From positions 1-64,000 of the forward strand of contig DASVCS010000012.1 in NCBI GenBank assembly GCA_036381495.1: DNA of 64,000 nt, in the 5' to 3' direction. The notes under the pieces were generated by a model. It made no database searches. It had not been told where the DNA came from and worked only from the letters and a program-made list of their open reading frames with translations. The stretch's first letter is position 1. Every line of letters begins with the position of its first letter. Both the position numbers and the translations under genes were made by a program. The DNA is from DASVCS01 sp036381495 (GTDB taxonomy: Bacteria > Gemmatimonadota > Gemmatimonadetes > Longimicrobiales > RSA9). Positions 1-7,521 of this stretch are shown here, one piece after another.

Positions 1-1
1 A

Positions 2-49
2 CGGGGGCGTGGGATGGTGCGGGTGGGGGAGATGTTGGTGGAGGGCTAG
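2..49 (+). CDS. C-terminal end of a plus-strand gene entering from the left (partial)
   Basis: Reading from base 2 gives a short open tail ending in LVEG and a TAG at 47-49. No function can be assigned to about 15 residues. The call rests mainly on comparison with the two other copies of the repeat that starts here: in both, the same TAG of the hexamer array is the stop codon of a convincing gene, and the last residue is also glycine. By analogy a gene probably ends at this TAG. The alternative is that this is non-coding sequence with a chance frame. Confidence 0.35.
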   Translation, partial: RGRGMVRVGEMLVEG

Positions 50-375
50 GGCTAGGGCTAGGGCTGGGGCTGGGGCTGGGGCTGGGGATTGCCCGGGAGG
101 GGGTGCGGTGGAGGAGTGGAATGCCCGGGCATGGCCGGGAACGGCCGGGAGCGGGAACGTTTACGTTTACGGCGCGGGGTGGGGACGGCCGGGGAGGGGA
201 TGTGGGCCGCGCTTCCGCACGCGCTCGCGTTCGCGCACGCGCACGGCGCGGGGATCGGGAGGGGATGGGAACGGCCGGAAGCGGCGACGTTTACGGGGGC
301 GCCTACAGGGCGTTTGCGGGGGCGGCGGTGGGGCGGCGGTGGGTCCTGGGGAGCGCCGCGCGTGGCGGGCCGGGG
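47..375 (+). repeat. Stop-codon-linked GC-rich mosaic repeat, copy 1
   Basis: The element opens with seven G-run hexamers (three TAGGGC, four TGGGG-type) at 47-88. A TGCCCGGGAGGGGGTG / GGTGG block and TGCCCGGGCA palindrome follow, then GGGAACGGCCGGGA units and the doubled motif CGTTTACGTTTACG at 158-171. A CGCACGCG-rich part comes next, then a further GGGAACGGCC unit and a single ACGTTTACG near 297-305. It fills the space between the inferred plus-strand gene end and the convergent yraN stop. The CGGCGCC hairpin of copies 2 and 3 is absent or degraded. Open frames across it read as repetitive Gly/Arg-rich strings and look like by-products of GC-rich sequence. Confidence 0.8.
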
Positions 376-380
376 CGGGG

Positions 381-743
381 CTACGTGCGCCAGGCATCCT
401 CGACATGTTCGATGGCGGGGGGAGCGGGATCCCGGCAAAGGATGGCGATGGCGTCGAAGCGGTAGACCTCGCCGGGGCGGCCGTGACGCGCGATCCACGC
501 ACGGGCCACCTGCTCGATCTCCGCACGCTTGGCCCGCGTGATGGCTTCCAGTGGATGGCCGTAGGCGGCACCGGTGCGCGTCTTGACCTCGATGAAGGCG
601 ACGACGCCGTCGCGCCGGGCGATCACGTCGATCTCCTTGTGACCGAGGCGAAAGTTGCGGGCGAGGAGGGTCCAGCCGTTGCGGCGGAGCATGTCGGCGG
701 CGATGGCCTCGCCGCGGCGGCCGAGGTCGTGCGGAGCGCCCAT
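381..743 (-). CDS. YraN/UPF0102 family endonuclease-like protein
   Basis: This is a 120-residue protein of the YraN (UPF0102) family, which has a Holliday-junction-resolvase-like nuclease fold. The nuclease core is visible as E..D (Glu37, Asp39) followed by FIEVKTR (Glu52, Lys54), the usual D-ExK arrangement. Length is normal for the family. Many genomes keep yraN near rnhB or rsmI, but here it follows the cysQ-like gene by about 90 bp on the same strand and is the last gene before repeat copy 1. The ATG at 743 is the only sensible start. Its cellular role is not firmly established in the family. Confidence 0.88.
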   Translation of the reverse strand: MGAPHDLGRRGEAIAADMLRRNGWTLLARNFRLGHKEIDVIARRDGVVAFIEVKTRTGAAYGHPLEAITRAKRAEIEQVARAWIARHGRPGEVYRFDAIAILCRDPAPPAIEHVEDAWRT

Positions 744-834
744 GGTGGTGCAAGGGGTGATGGTGGGCCGGGCGAAGCCATGGTGGAGTGGGACGCGCGC
801 GGATCCCGACCCGGCCGGGGTAGTGTGACGGTCG

Positions 835-1641
835 CTACTGCGCGGTGTAGACGCGCCGCACGGCCTCGAGCACCAGCGTCAGCACGCCGGGTGCGCAGGC
901 GATGATCCCGTGGGGCTGCACGGGGTCCGGCTTGTTGTAGCGGAGCGGCTCACCCAGGCAATCCGTAACGGAGCCGCCTGCCTCGCGGAGGATGGCCTCG
1001 GGCGCGCAGGTGTCCCACTCCTTGAGGTAGGGGACGGGGTGGATGTAGAGGTCGCGGAGGCCGTCGAGGATGCGTGCGCACTTGACGCCGACGGAACCGC
1101 AGGGGAGGACATCCGTGATCCCGAGCGCCTCCTGGATGGCGGTGAGGCGTGGATCGGCGTGGGAGCGGGAGCCGACGAGGCGGAGCGGGCCGGTGCCGGC
1201 GGGGTCGCGACGCAGCGGGGCGCGTGTCCCCTTCCGCTCGACGAACGCCCCGATGCCGGGCGCCGCGCCGTAGAGCGTGTCGCCATCCGGGAGGTAGACG
1301 GCGCCGAGGACGGCGACGCCCCGGACGGCGAGGCCGATCATGATGGCGAACTCGCCGTTCTGGGCGAGGAACTCCTTGGTGCCATCGAGCGGGTCGACGA
1401 TCCAGACGCGTTCGGCGTCGAGGCGTTCGTCGGAGTCGCGCGATTCCTCGGAGAGGATGGCGTCGTCGGGGAACGCCTCGCGGAGCCCCTGCACGATGAT
1501 GCGGTTGGCTGCGTGGTCGGCGGCGGTGACGGGGGAGCCGCCGTCCTTGTAATCGGCGGTAACGCTGCCGTAATAGCGGACCGCGGCCAGGCCGCCCATG
1601 CGGGCGAGCCGGGCGGCGACGCGGAGTTCACGGGCGAGCAC
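835..1641 (-). CDS. cysQ: 3'(2'),5'-bisphosphate nucleotidase CysQ / inositol monophosphatase family
   Basis: This is a Mg2+-dependent phosphatase of the IMPase superfamily. CysQ members hydrolyse PAP or PAPS during sulfate assimilation; inositol-phosphate hydrolysis is the alternative. Metal-binding motifs are intact: LSEES (Glu65-Glu66), WIVDPLDGTKEF (Asp83, Asp86) and the late EWDTCAPEAILREAGG. The GT-KEF wording is typical of CysQ. I start at a GTG preceded by GAGG with six-base spacing; the frame stays open to a GTG at 1689, which would add 16 Pro/Gly-rich residues. It precedes yraN on the same strand. No other sulfur gene is nearby, so the substrate is inferred from the motif only. Confidence 0.85.
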   Translation of the reverse strand: MLARELRVAARLARMGGLAAVRYYGSVTADYKDGGSPVTAADHAANRIIVQGLREAFPDDAILSEESRDSDERLDAERVWIVDPLDGTKEFLAQNGEFAIMIGLAVRGVAVLGAVYLPDGDTLYGAAPGIGAFVERKGTRAPLRRDPAGTGPLRLVGSRSHADPRLTAIQEALGITDVLPCGSVGVKCARILDGLRDLYIHPVPYLKEWDTCAPEAILREAGGSVTDCLGEPLRYNKPDPVQPHGIIACAPGVLTLVLEAVRRVYTAQ

Positions 1642-1752
1642 GCCGGGCCTCGATCCGGGTGTGGAGGGCGTTCCCCGCCCGAGACCCACGCGCGGGGCAA
1701 CAGGACCGCGGGGCGCGGGGCGGCCGGGCGCGCGGGGCGATGCCCACGGCGA

Positions 1753-2769
1753 TCAGAGCGTCCGCCCGATCGCGGCGGCGATCGGGCGGACCTGCGCCAT
1801 CAGCTCATCGAACTGGTCGGGCGCGAGGGACTGCGCGCCGTCCGATAGCGCGCGGTCCGGCTCCGGGTGGACCTCGATCATGAGGCCGTCCGCGCCGGCG
1901 GCCACGGCGGCTCGAGCCATGGGGATGACCTTTGCGCGCACGCCGGTGCCGTGGCTGGGGTCGGCGATGATCGGGAGGTGCGAGAGCGAATGGACGACCG
2001 GGATCGCCGTGAGGTCGAGGAGGTTGCGGGTGTGGTTGTCGAAGCCGCGGACGCCGCGCTCGCAGAGGATGACCTGACCGTTGCCTTCCGCCAGGATGTA
2101 CTCGGCGCTGAGCAGCAGCTCCTTGATCGTGGCGGCGAGCCCGCGCTTGAGCAGGATCGGCTTGCCGGTGCGGCCGGCGCGGCGGAGGAGCGGAAAATTC
2201 TGCATGTTGCGCGCGCCGATCTGGATGATGTCGGCGTGCTCGGCGACGACATCGACCATTTCGGGTTCGAGCGCCTCGGTCACGATCGCGAGGCCGGTCT
2301 CGGCGCGCGCGCGGGCGAGGAGTTCGAGGCCCTCGACGCCGAGCCCCTGCCATGAGTACGGCGACGTCCGCGGCTTGAAGGCGCCGCCGCGCAGGATGGT
2401 CGCGCCGGCGGCGCGGACGCGGCGTGCGGTTTCGAGGATCTGCGACTCGGACTCGACGGAGCACGGGCCGGCCATGATCACGACCGTGTCGGCACCGATC
2501 CGCGTCCCGTTCTCGAGCTCAATGACCGTCGGCTCGGGACGCCACTCGCGCGAGACCTGCTTGTACGGCTGTGAGACGTGGATGACCTGGAGCACGCCCG
2601 GGAGCGCCTCGAGGCGGCCGCTGTCGACCTTGCCGTCGTTGCCGACCAACCCGACCGCGGTGCGCTGTTTGCCCGGCATCGGGCGGGCCTCGTAGCCCAT
2701 TTCTTCGATCGTCTCCACGACGCGGCGGACGTCCTGCTCGCTCGCGCCATGGCTCATCACTACGAGCAT
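1753..2769 (-). CDS. aroF: 3-deoxy-7-phosphoheptulonate (DAHP) synthase, type Ibeta with N-terminal regulatory domain
   Basis: This enzyme condenses phosphoenolpyruvate and erythrose-4-phosphate, the first step of the shikimate pathway. From the ATG at 2769 the protein has 338 residues. A ferredoxin-like regulatory domain (about 1-70, starting MLVVM) is followed by the KDO8P/DAHP synthase barrel. That barrel has the signatures MAGPCSVES, RGGAFKPRTSPY, QIGARNMQNF, LLKRG and IADPSHGTG. This is the Thermotoga/Bacillus-like short type, in which the N-terminal domain usually senses Tyr or Phe. The longer frame to 2871 adds a Pro/Arg-rich leader that is unlike the family. No clear Shine-Dalgarno precedes 2769. 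No other aro gene is adjacent. Confidence 0.93.
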   Translation of the reverse strand: MLVVMSHGASEQDVRRVVETIEEMGYEARPMPGKQRTAVGLVGNDGKVDSGRLEALPGVLQVIHVSQPYKQVSREWRPEPTVIELENGTRIGADTVVIMAGPCSVESESQILETARRVRAAGATILRGGAFKPRTSPYSWQGLGVEGLELLARARAETGLAIVTEALEPEMVDVVAEHADIIQIGARNMQNFPLLRRAGRTGKPILLKRGLAATIKELLLSAEYILAEGNGQVILCERGVRGFDNHTRNLLDLTAIPVVHSLSHLPIIADPSHGTGVRAKVIPMARAAVAAGADGLMIEVHPEPDRALSDGAQSLAPDQFDELMAQVRPIAAAIGRTL

Positions 2770-3007
2770 CGATGTTTCGTCGTCTTGGATCGCTGCGGGG
2801 GTAGGCCCAGGTGTGGAGTGCCTGCGCCAGCCGCATGAATGTAGGCGCCGGGGGCGCGAGCGTCCAGTCACGGCGGCTCGCGCACGGCAACACGCACTCG
2901 CACGCGTGCGTTTCTAGAGCAGCACGCCTGCGGGTTCGGAGCCGCGCGGTCGCTCGCTGCGCTCGGTTCGCGGGCGCGTTCGACTCCGAAGTGATGCGAC
3001 AACCGCG

Positions 3008-3415
3008 CTAGAACCCCCAGGTCCCGCGGGTGATGAGCTCGATGCTGTTGCCGTCGGGGTCGCGAAAGTACAGGGAGCGGCCGCCGCCCGGCCAGGAGAT
3101 CTCCGTCTCGATGGAGACGCCGGCGGCGTCGAGGTGGCGGCGCCAGGCATCGAGCGCGCCGGCGTCGGGGACGTCGAAGGCGACGTGGCCCGGCCCCGTG
3201 GCACCGTGGGCGGGGACGGCTCCCCCACGCGCGGTGGCCTCGGCGTTGAAGAGGAGGAGCACGTCGGTACCGACGCGAAAGAAGACGTCGCGGCCCTCGT
3301 CTCGCGCGACGAGGGGGAATCCGAGCCGGCGCCAGAACCGTTCGGCGCGATCGAGATCTTGTACGTAGAGGGCGGCCTCGTGGATGCCGCCGAGCGGGGG
3401 GAGCAACTCAGCCAT
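3008..3415 (-). CDS. VOC family (glyoxalase/bleomycin-resistance fold) protein
   Basis: The protein has 135 residues with two beta-alpha-beta-beta-beta modules of the vicinal oxygen chelate superfamily. Likely metal ligands are His12 (GIHEAALYV), His77 (GHVAFDV) and Glu126 (DPDGNSIELI), a layout like FosA-type and other small VOC enzymes. Family members include dioxygenases, thiol transferases and lyases, so the substrate cannot be read from sequence. It is flanked by a 238-bp gap on the aroF side and 56 bp on the tadA side, and shows no obvious operon link. Confidence 0.85.
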   Translation of the reverse strand: MAELLPPLGGIHEAALYVQDLDRAERFWRRLGFPLVARDEGRDVFFRVGTDVLLLFNAEATARGGAVPAHGATGPGHVAFDVPDAGALDAWRRHLDAAGVSIETEISWPGGGRSLYFRDPDGNSIELITRGTWGF

Positions 3416-3471
3416 GGGGGCGTCCGATCGTGGCGAGCGTGTGCTCGTCGGTCAGCAGTGTACGCGCGGGC

Positions 3472-3945
3472 TCACCGCCGCGCGCGGAAGAAGGTACGCA
3501 GCAGATCACCGGCCTCCGCGGTCAGCACGCCGCGCGTCACCGCCACGCGATGATTGAGGCGTGGATCCTGGACGATGCAGGCGAGTGATCCGCACATCCC
3601 GGCCTTGGGGTCGGCCGCCGCGTAGACCAGGCGGCGGACCCGGGCAAGGACCATGGCCCCGGCGCACATGGCGCAGGGTTCGAGGGTGACGTAGACCGTC
3701 GCCTCGAGGAGCGCCCAGCGGCCGACGCGGCGTGCAGCGCGCCGGAGCGCGACGAGCTCCGCGTGGCCGGTCGGGTCGTCCGCAGCGCGCGTGCGGTTCC
3801 CCGATTCGGCAATGAGACGCCCGCTCGCGACGACGACGGCGCCCACCGGAACCTCTTCTCGGGCCGCGGCCGCCCGCGCCTGCTCGAGCGCGCGCTGCAT
3901 CCAGAGCCGGTCCTCGGCACCTGCTGGGCCGAACTCGCAGGGCAC
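3472..3945 (-). CDS. tadA: tRNA-specific adenosine(34) deaminase
   Basis: TadA converts A34 to inosine in the anticodon of tRNA-Arg(ACG), allowing one tRNA to read CGU, CGC and CGA. The zinc deaminase motifs are intact: HAE (His61, proton-shuttling Glu63) and PCAMC (Cys91, Cys94). At 157 residues the length is normal. The start is a GTG; the next plausible start (ATG at residue 16) would trim the first helix. It begins nine bases after the lexA stop, so the two genes are probably co-transcribed. Confidence 0.93.
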   Translation of the reverse strand: MPCEFGPAGAEDRLWMQRALEQARAAAAREEVPVGAVVVASGRLIAESGNRTRAADDPTGHAELVALRRAARRVGRWALLEATVYVTLEPCAMCAGAMVLARVRRLVYAAADPKAGMCGSLACIVQDPRLNHRVAVTRGVLTAEAGDLLRTFFRARR

Positions 3946-3954
3946 GGCGCGCGT

Positions 3955-4614
3955 TCAGGGGACTGCGCGTTCGCCCTCGCCTTCGGCGATGCGCGCGGCG
4001 GCGACGACCGGCGGCCGGAGCCGGCGGAACACGGCGGTCACGCGTCCGGTCAGCGCGAACGCCTCGCGGTCACGGACGAGCATGGGGGGATAGTCGGCGT
4101 TGGCGGGTTCCAGGACCACTTCCGAGCCGCGCCGGAAGTAGCGCTTGATGACCCCCTCGTCCCCGAGGGTCGCCGCGACGATGTCGCCGTTCTCGAGATC
4201 CTCCTCGTCGGCCGGCTGCACGAGCACGAGATCCCCGTCCCGGATCCCGGCATCGCGCATGCTCTCTCCGCTCATGACGAGGAAGCAGGCGCCGGTCGAG
4301 CCGGCCAGGCGCCGGTCGACACGGAGCTCATCGGCCGGGTCGCCCTCCGGCGCCATTCCGGCGTAGCAGGGCACGACAATGGTATCCGCTTGCAGGTCGA
4401 GGCCGAGCAGTCGGACACCGCGCGAGCGCGACCGATCCCGCTCGATCCAGCCCTTGTCCGCCAGCGACTGGAGCTGCTCCGAGACCGTCTTGGTACTCTT
4501 GATGCCGAAGCGCCGTCCGATCTCACGGATCGACGGCTGGTAGGTATTGCGCCGAAGATACTCGATGAGGTAATCGAGGATCCGGCGCTCGAGACTGGTC
4601 AACGGCTCGGGCAT
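3955..4614 (-). CDS. lexA: LexA-type repressor with non-canonical cleavage dipeptide
   Basis: LexA represses SOS genes and is normally inactivated by RecA-stimulated self-cleavage. The winged-helix domain (1-70) contains the expected helix-turn-helix (PSIREIGRRFGIKSTKTV). The S24 peptidase domain has the catalytic pair Ser118 (SGESM) and Lys157 (VIKRY). The cleavage region reads GMAPEGDP; aligned with the usual G-x-x-P-A-G pattern, the scissile Ala is Glu90. Length (219) is a little over typical. Two ATGs are adjacent; the second has the better spacing from GGAGG. tadA lies just downstream. Confidence 0.88.
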   Translation of the reverse strand: MPEPLTSLERRILDYLIEYLRRNTYQPSIREIGRRFGIKSTKTVSEQLQSLADKGWIERDRSRSRGVRLLGLDLQADTIVVPCYAGMAPEGDPADELRVDRRLAGSTGACFLVMSGESMRDAGIRDGDLVLVQPADEEDLENGDIVAATLGDEGVIKRYFRRGSEVVLEPANADYPPMLVRDREAFALTGRVTAVFRRLRPPVVAAARIAEGEGERAVP

Positions 4615-4659
4615 CATCGCCTCCCGCGCGGCGGAGATGGGCCAAGAGGCGTCCCCAAG

Positions 4660-4732
4660 TTGCCCCTCCTGGGTTCGAACCAGGACTCTCCTGATCCAGA
4701 GTCAGGCGTGTTGCCAATTACACCAAGGGGCA
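4660..4732 (-). tRNA. tRNA-Gln (anticodon CTG)
   Basis: The 73-base gene folds into a cloverleaf: acceptor TGCCCCT/AGGGGCA, anticodon arm CTGA-CTCTGGA-TCAG with anticodon CTG, and the T-loop GGTTCGAAC. The discriminator is A, and the CCA end is not encoded. It lies about 75 bp downstream of gltX on the same strand and may be processed from the same transcript. A second tRNA-Gln (TTG) is at 47341-47411. Confidence 0.95.
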
Positions 4733-4806
4733 TCCGGACGCGTGGCAGTTTAGGCCCATGCGTGGTGACTGTCAACCCGCCGAGGACGACGTGGCGCCCC
4801 ATGAAA

Positions 4807-6294
4807 TCAGTGCGCTGCCGCGCCTTCGGACCCATCGGCGCTCGAGGACCGATCGAGCGCCTCGAGCGCAGCGTCCAGCCGGCGCAGCGTGAGATCCGGC
4901 CCCATGGCGACCAGGACTTCGAAAATCCCGGGTGAAACCGCCATCCCCGTCACCGCGACCCGCAGGGGATGGATCAGTTTCCCGGCACCGATGCCGAGCT
5001 CGTCGGCGAGGCCGCGCAGCGCCGCTTCGAGCGTTTCCGCATCCCACGGCCGAATCGGGCCGAGTCTGTCTCGTAGCGCCGCCAAGCGCGCGCGCGTGGC
5101 CGCCGGATCCTTCCAATGTTTCCGCACCGCGGTCTCATCGTACGTGATGGCTTCGAGCAGGTACGGCCGCATCTGCTCGACGATGTCGGTCACGTTGCGG
5201 GCGCGGACCTTGAGCAGGTCGATGAGCCCGAGACGCCATTCGCGGCGGGCGGCCAGTGTTTCGGCGTTGGCCAGGCCGGATGCAACGAGGCCGTCGGTAA
5301 CCAGCGGATCGAGTCGTTCCGCAGGCGCGCGACTCAGGTGCTGGCCGTTGAGCCACTCGAGCTTGCGAGAATCGAAGACCGCGCTCTTGCGGTTGATGCC
5401 CTCGAGCGAGAAGCGTTCGATGAGGCCGGCCAGGTCGAAGACTTCCTCGTCGCCCTTGGGGGACCAGCCGAGGAGTGCGAGGAAGTTGACCATGGCCTCG
5501 GGCAGGATGCCCTCCTGCCGGTACTGGCCGATGGCCGTGGCGCCGTGGCGTTTGCTGAGACGTTTGCCATCCGGTCCCAGGATCATGGGGACGTGGGCGA
5601 AGACCGGCGGCTCGAATCCGAGGGCGCGATACAGGAGGACCTGCTTGGGTGTGTTCGAAATGTGGTCATCGCCGCGGATGACGTGGGTGATCCGCATGTC
5701 GATGTCGTCGCTGACGACGGCCATGTTGTAGACGGGCGTGCCGTCGGAGCGGAGGATGATGAAGTCCTCGATGTCGGCGTTGTCGAAGGCGAGGCGCTGG
5801 TGGACGGCATCGTCCCATGCGGTGGTCCCGTCGGGGACGCGGAAGCGGATGGTAAAGGGCTGGCCGGCGGCGGCGCGGTGTTCCGCCTCGTCGGGCGGAA
5901 CGGTGAGGAGGCAGTTCCGGTCGTAGCGGTAGGCCTCCGGCGCGGTGCCGGCGCGGGCGCGTCGTGCGGCGAGGATGTCGGGGGTGCAGAAGCACCGGTA
6001 GGCGTGGCCGGACTCGAGGAGGCGGAGTGCGTCACGCCGGTGGCGCTCGATGCCGTCGGCCTGGTGGAACGGACCTTCATCCCAGGTGAGCCCGAGCCAG
6101 GTCATGCCATCGAGGATGGCGCGAGTCATCTCGTCGCTCGAGCGTTCGCGGTCGGTGTCCTCGATGCGGAGGACGAAGGTGCCGCCGTGGCGTCGCGCGA
6201 AGAGCCAATTGAAGAGTGCGGTCCGCGCGCCGCCGACGTGGAGATAACCGGTCGGTGACGGCGCGAACCGCACGCGTACGTCGTTCGGGGTCAT
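4807..6294 (-). CDS. gltX: Glutamyl-tRNA synthetase
   Basis: This class I synthetase charges tRNA-Glu with glutamate. The HIGH signature appears as LHVGG (18-22), the KMSKS signature as KRLSK (244-248), and the bacterial GluRS core (RIEDTDRERS, RGDDHISNTPKQ) is complete over 495 residues. Cys-x-Cys (CFC, about 101-103) is retained in the zinc-binding region. No glnS is seen in this window; if the genome lacks it, this enzyme would be non-discriminating and also mischarge tRNA-Gln for GatCAB. The tRNA-Gln gene directly downstream makes that worth checking. Confidence 0.96.
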   Translation of the reverse strand: MTPNDVRVRFAPSPTGYLHVGGARTALFNWLFARRHGGTFVLRIEDTDRERSSDEMTRAILDGMTWLGLTWDEGPFHQADGIERHRRDALRLLESGHAYRCFCTPDILAARRARAGTAPEAYRYDRNCLLTVPPDEAEHRAAAGQPFTIRFRVPDGTTAWDDAVHQRLAFDNADIEDFIILRSDGTPVYNMAVVSDDIDMRITHVIRGDDHISNTPKQVLLYRALGFEPPVFAHVPMILGPDGKRLSKRHGATAIGQYRQEGILPEAMVNFLALLGWSPKGDEEVFDLAGLIERFSLEGINRKSAVFDSRKLEWLNGQHLSRAPAERLDPLVTDGLVASGLANAETLAARREWRLGLIDLLKVRARNVTDIVEQMRPYLLEAITYDETAVRKHWKDPAATRARLAALRDRLGPIRPWDAETLEAALRGLADELGIGAGKLIHPLRVAVTGMAVSPGIFEVLVAMGPDLTLRRLDAALEALDRSSSADGSEGAAAH

Positions 6295-6344
6295 AGCGGC
6301 GGAAGCTAGCCGGAGTTCGGGGGCGAGTCAACGGAGCGGGCGTT

Positions 6345-7352
6345 CTACCCGGCCCAAGCCATCCCGTCCGGCTCCTCTCCGGCGATGATGGTGCCGACGA
6401 CTCGCCACGCTTCGAGGTCGACGACGGAGATCTCGTCGGTCTGGGTGTTGGCGACGAAGGCCGTGCGGTTGTCGGGCGTGATCAGGATGCCGACGGGCAT
6501 CTGGCCGACGGGGAGGCGTCGGACGACGGCCCATCGGTCGAGGTCGACGGCCACGATCTCGTTGCCCCGGGCGTTCGAGACGAGCGCCTCGCGGCCATCG
6601 GGGCGGACCTTGACGCGGATCGGGAAGTCACCGACGTCGAGGGTGCGGGTGACGCGGTTCGTGCCGACATCGATCTCGGAGAGCGTCCCCGCCGCGCGGT
6701 TGACCACGTAGACGTGCCCGCCATCGGGTGCGATGTCGATCCCCTCGGAGCCGGCGCCGGTCCGGATCTGCGTGAGGATCCGCTCCGCGGCGGCGTCGAT
6801 GGCGGTGACCGTGCCACTGCCGATGTTTGCGGTGTAGACGCGTCCGCGCTCGGCGGCGACGACGACCATGTGCGTCACTTCCTGGCCCGTTTCGATCGCG
6901 CGGAGCACGCGTCGCCGCTTCGGATCGAGCTGGAGCACGTGCCGCGAACCCTCGGTCGTGACCCAGACGGTGCCGTCCGGCGCGACTGTGATTCCGTGGG
7001 GTCGGGAATGCTCGCCCAGGTCGATGACACCGACCCGCTCCGCGGCATCCAGGTCGATGATGGTGACGGTGTGGCCGGCCCGCGGTCCGGTGCCGTAGTC
7101 GCTCACGTACGCGGTTCGGCCATCCGCCGAGACGGCCACCTCGTGCGGCGCGAAGCCGGTGGGGACCGTGGCGACCTCGCGCCGCGTGGACACGTCGATG
7201 ATCGAGATCGTGCTCGCACTCTTGTTGACGATGATGAGGCGGCCGTCCTGCGCGGCGGCGGGGGAGAACGCTCCGATCACGAGAATCGCCAATCCCGCGG
7301 CGCCCCCCGCCGCGGCGCGCCAGCGTCGCGGCGATCTCCGCTCCTCGTTCAT
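6345..7352 (-). CDS. Secreted YVTN-family seven-bladed beta-propeller protein
   Basis: From the ATG at 7352 (AGGAG nine bases upstream) the protein has 335 residues. A signal peptide of about 35 residues has basic RRSPRRWR, a hydrophobic stretch and AAAQ near the cleavage site. The rest is repeated propeller blades with motifs such as IDVSTRREVATVPTG, VAVSADGRTAYVSD and ISVVDLEAWRVVGTI, the YVTN repeat pattern. Such proteins are exported and often act as binding scaffolds or enzyme-like lactonase relatives; no catalytic site is evident. It has 50 bp to gltX and 170 bp to the RND permease. The frame extends to 7445 but would bury the signal peptide. Confidence 0.85.
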   Translation of the reverse strand: MNEERRSPRRWRAAAGGAAGLAILVIGAFSPAAAQDGRLIIVNKSASTISIIDVSTRREVATVPTGFAPHEVAVSADGRTAYVSDYGTGPRAGHTVTIIDLDAAERVGVIDLGEHSRPHGITVAPDGTVWVTTEGSRHVLQLDPKRRRVLRAIETGQEVTHMVVVAAERGRVYTANIGSGTVTAIDAAAERILTQIRTGAGSEGIDIAPDGGHVYVVNRAAGTLSEIDVGTNRVTRTLDVGDFPIRVKVRPDGREALVSNARGNEIVAVDLDRWAVVRRLPVGQMPVGILITPDNRTAFVANTQTDEISVVDLEAWRVVGTIIAGEEPDGMAWAG

Positions 7353-7521
7353 TGCGCCTGGCTCCTGCTGAGGGATGAAACGTTCGATCGCCCCGAAATT
7401 AGCAGTCGTGGCCGCCGTGCGCCATCGGCGATGCCGCCACGCCACTCGGTGGATCGAGGATGCGCCGCGTCGTTCGATCGCGGCGGCGCGGAGGCGCGGT
7501 GGCGGATGTGCGCGGGCGTGC

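Noticed and set aside
9..905. Long open frames through the GC-rich repeats reading Gly/Arg-rich strings such as GNVYVYG
   Set aside because: Several frames are open at once, no ribosome site is present, and the repeat units explain the strings; treated as non-coding.
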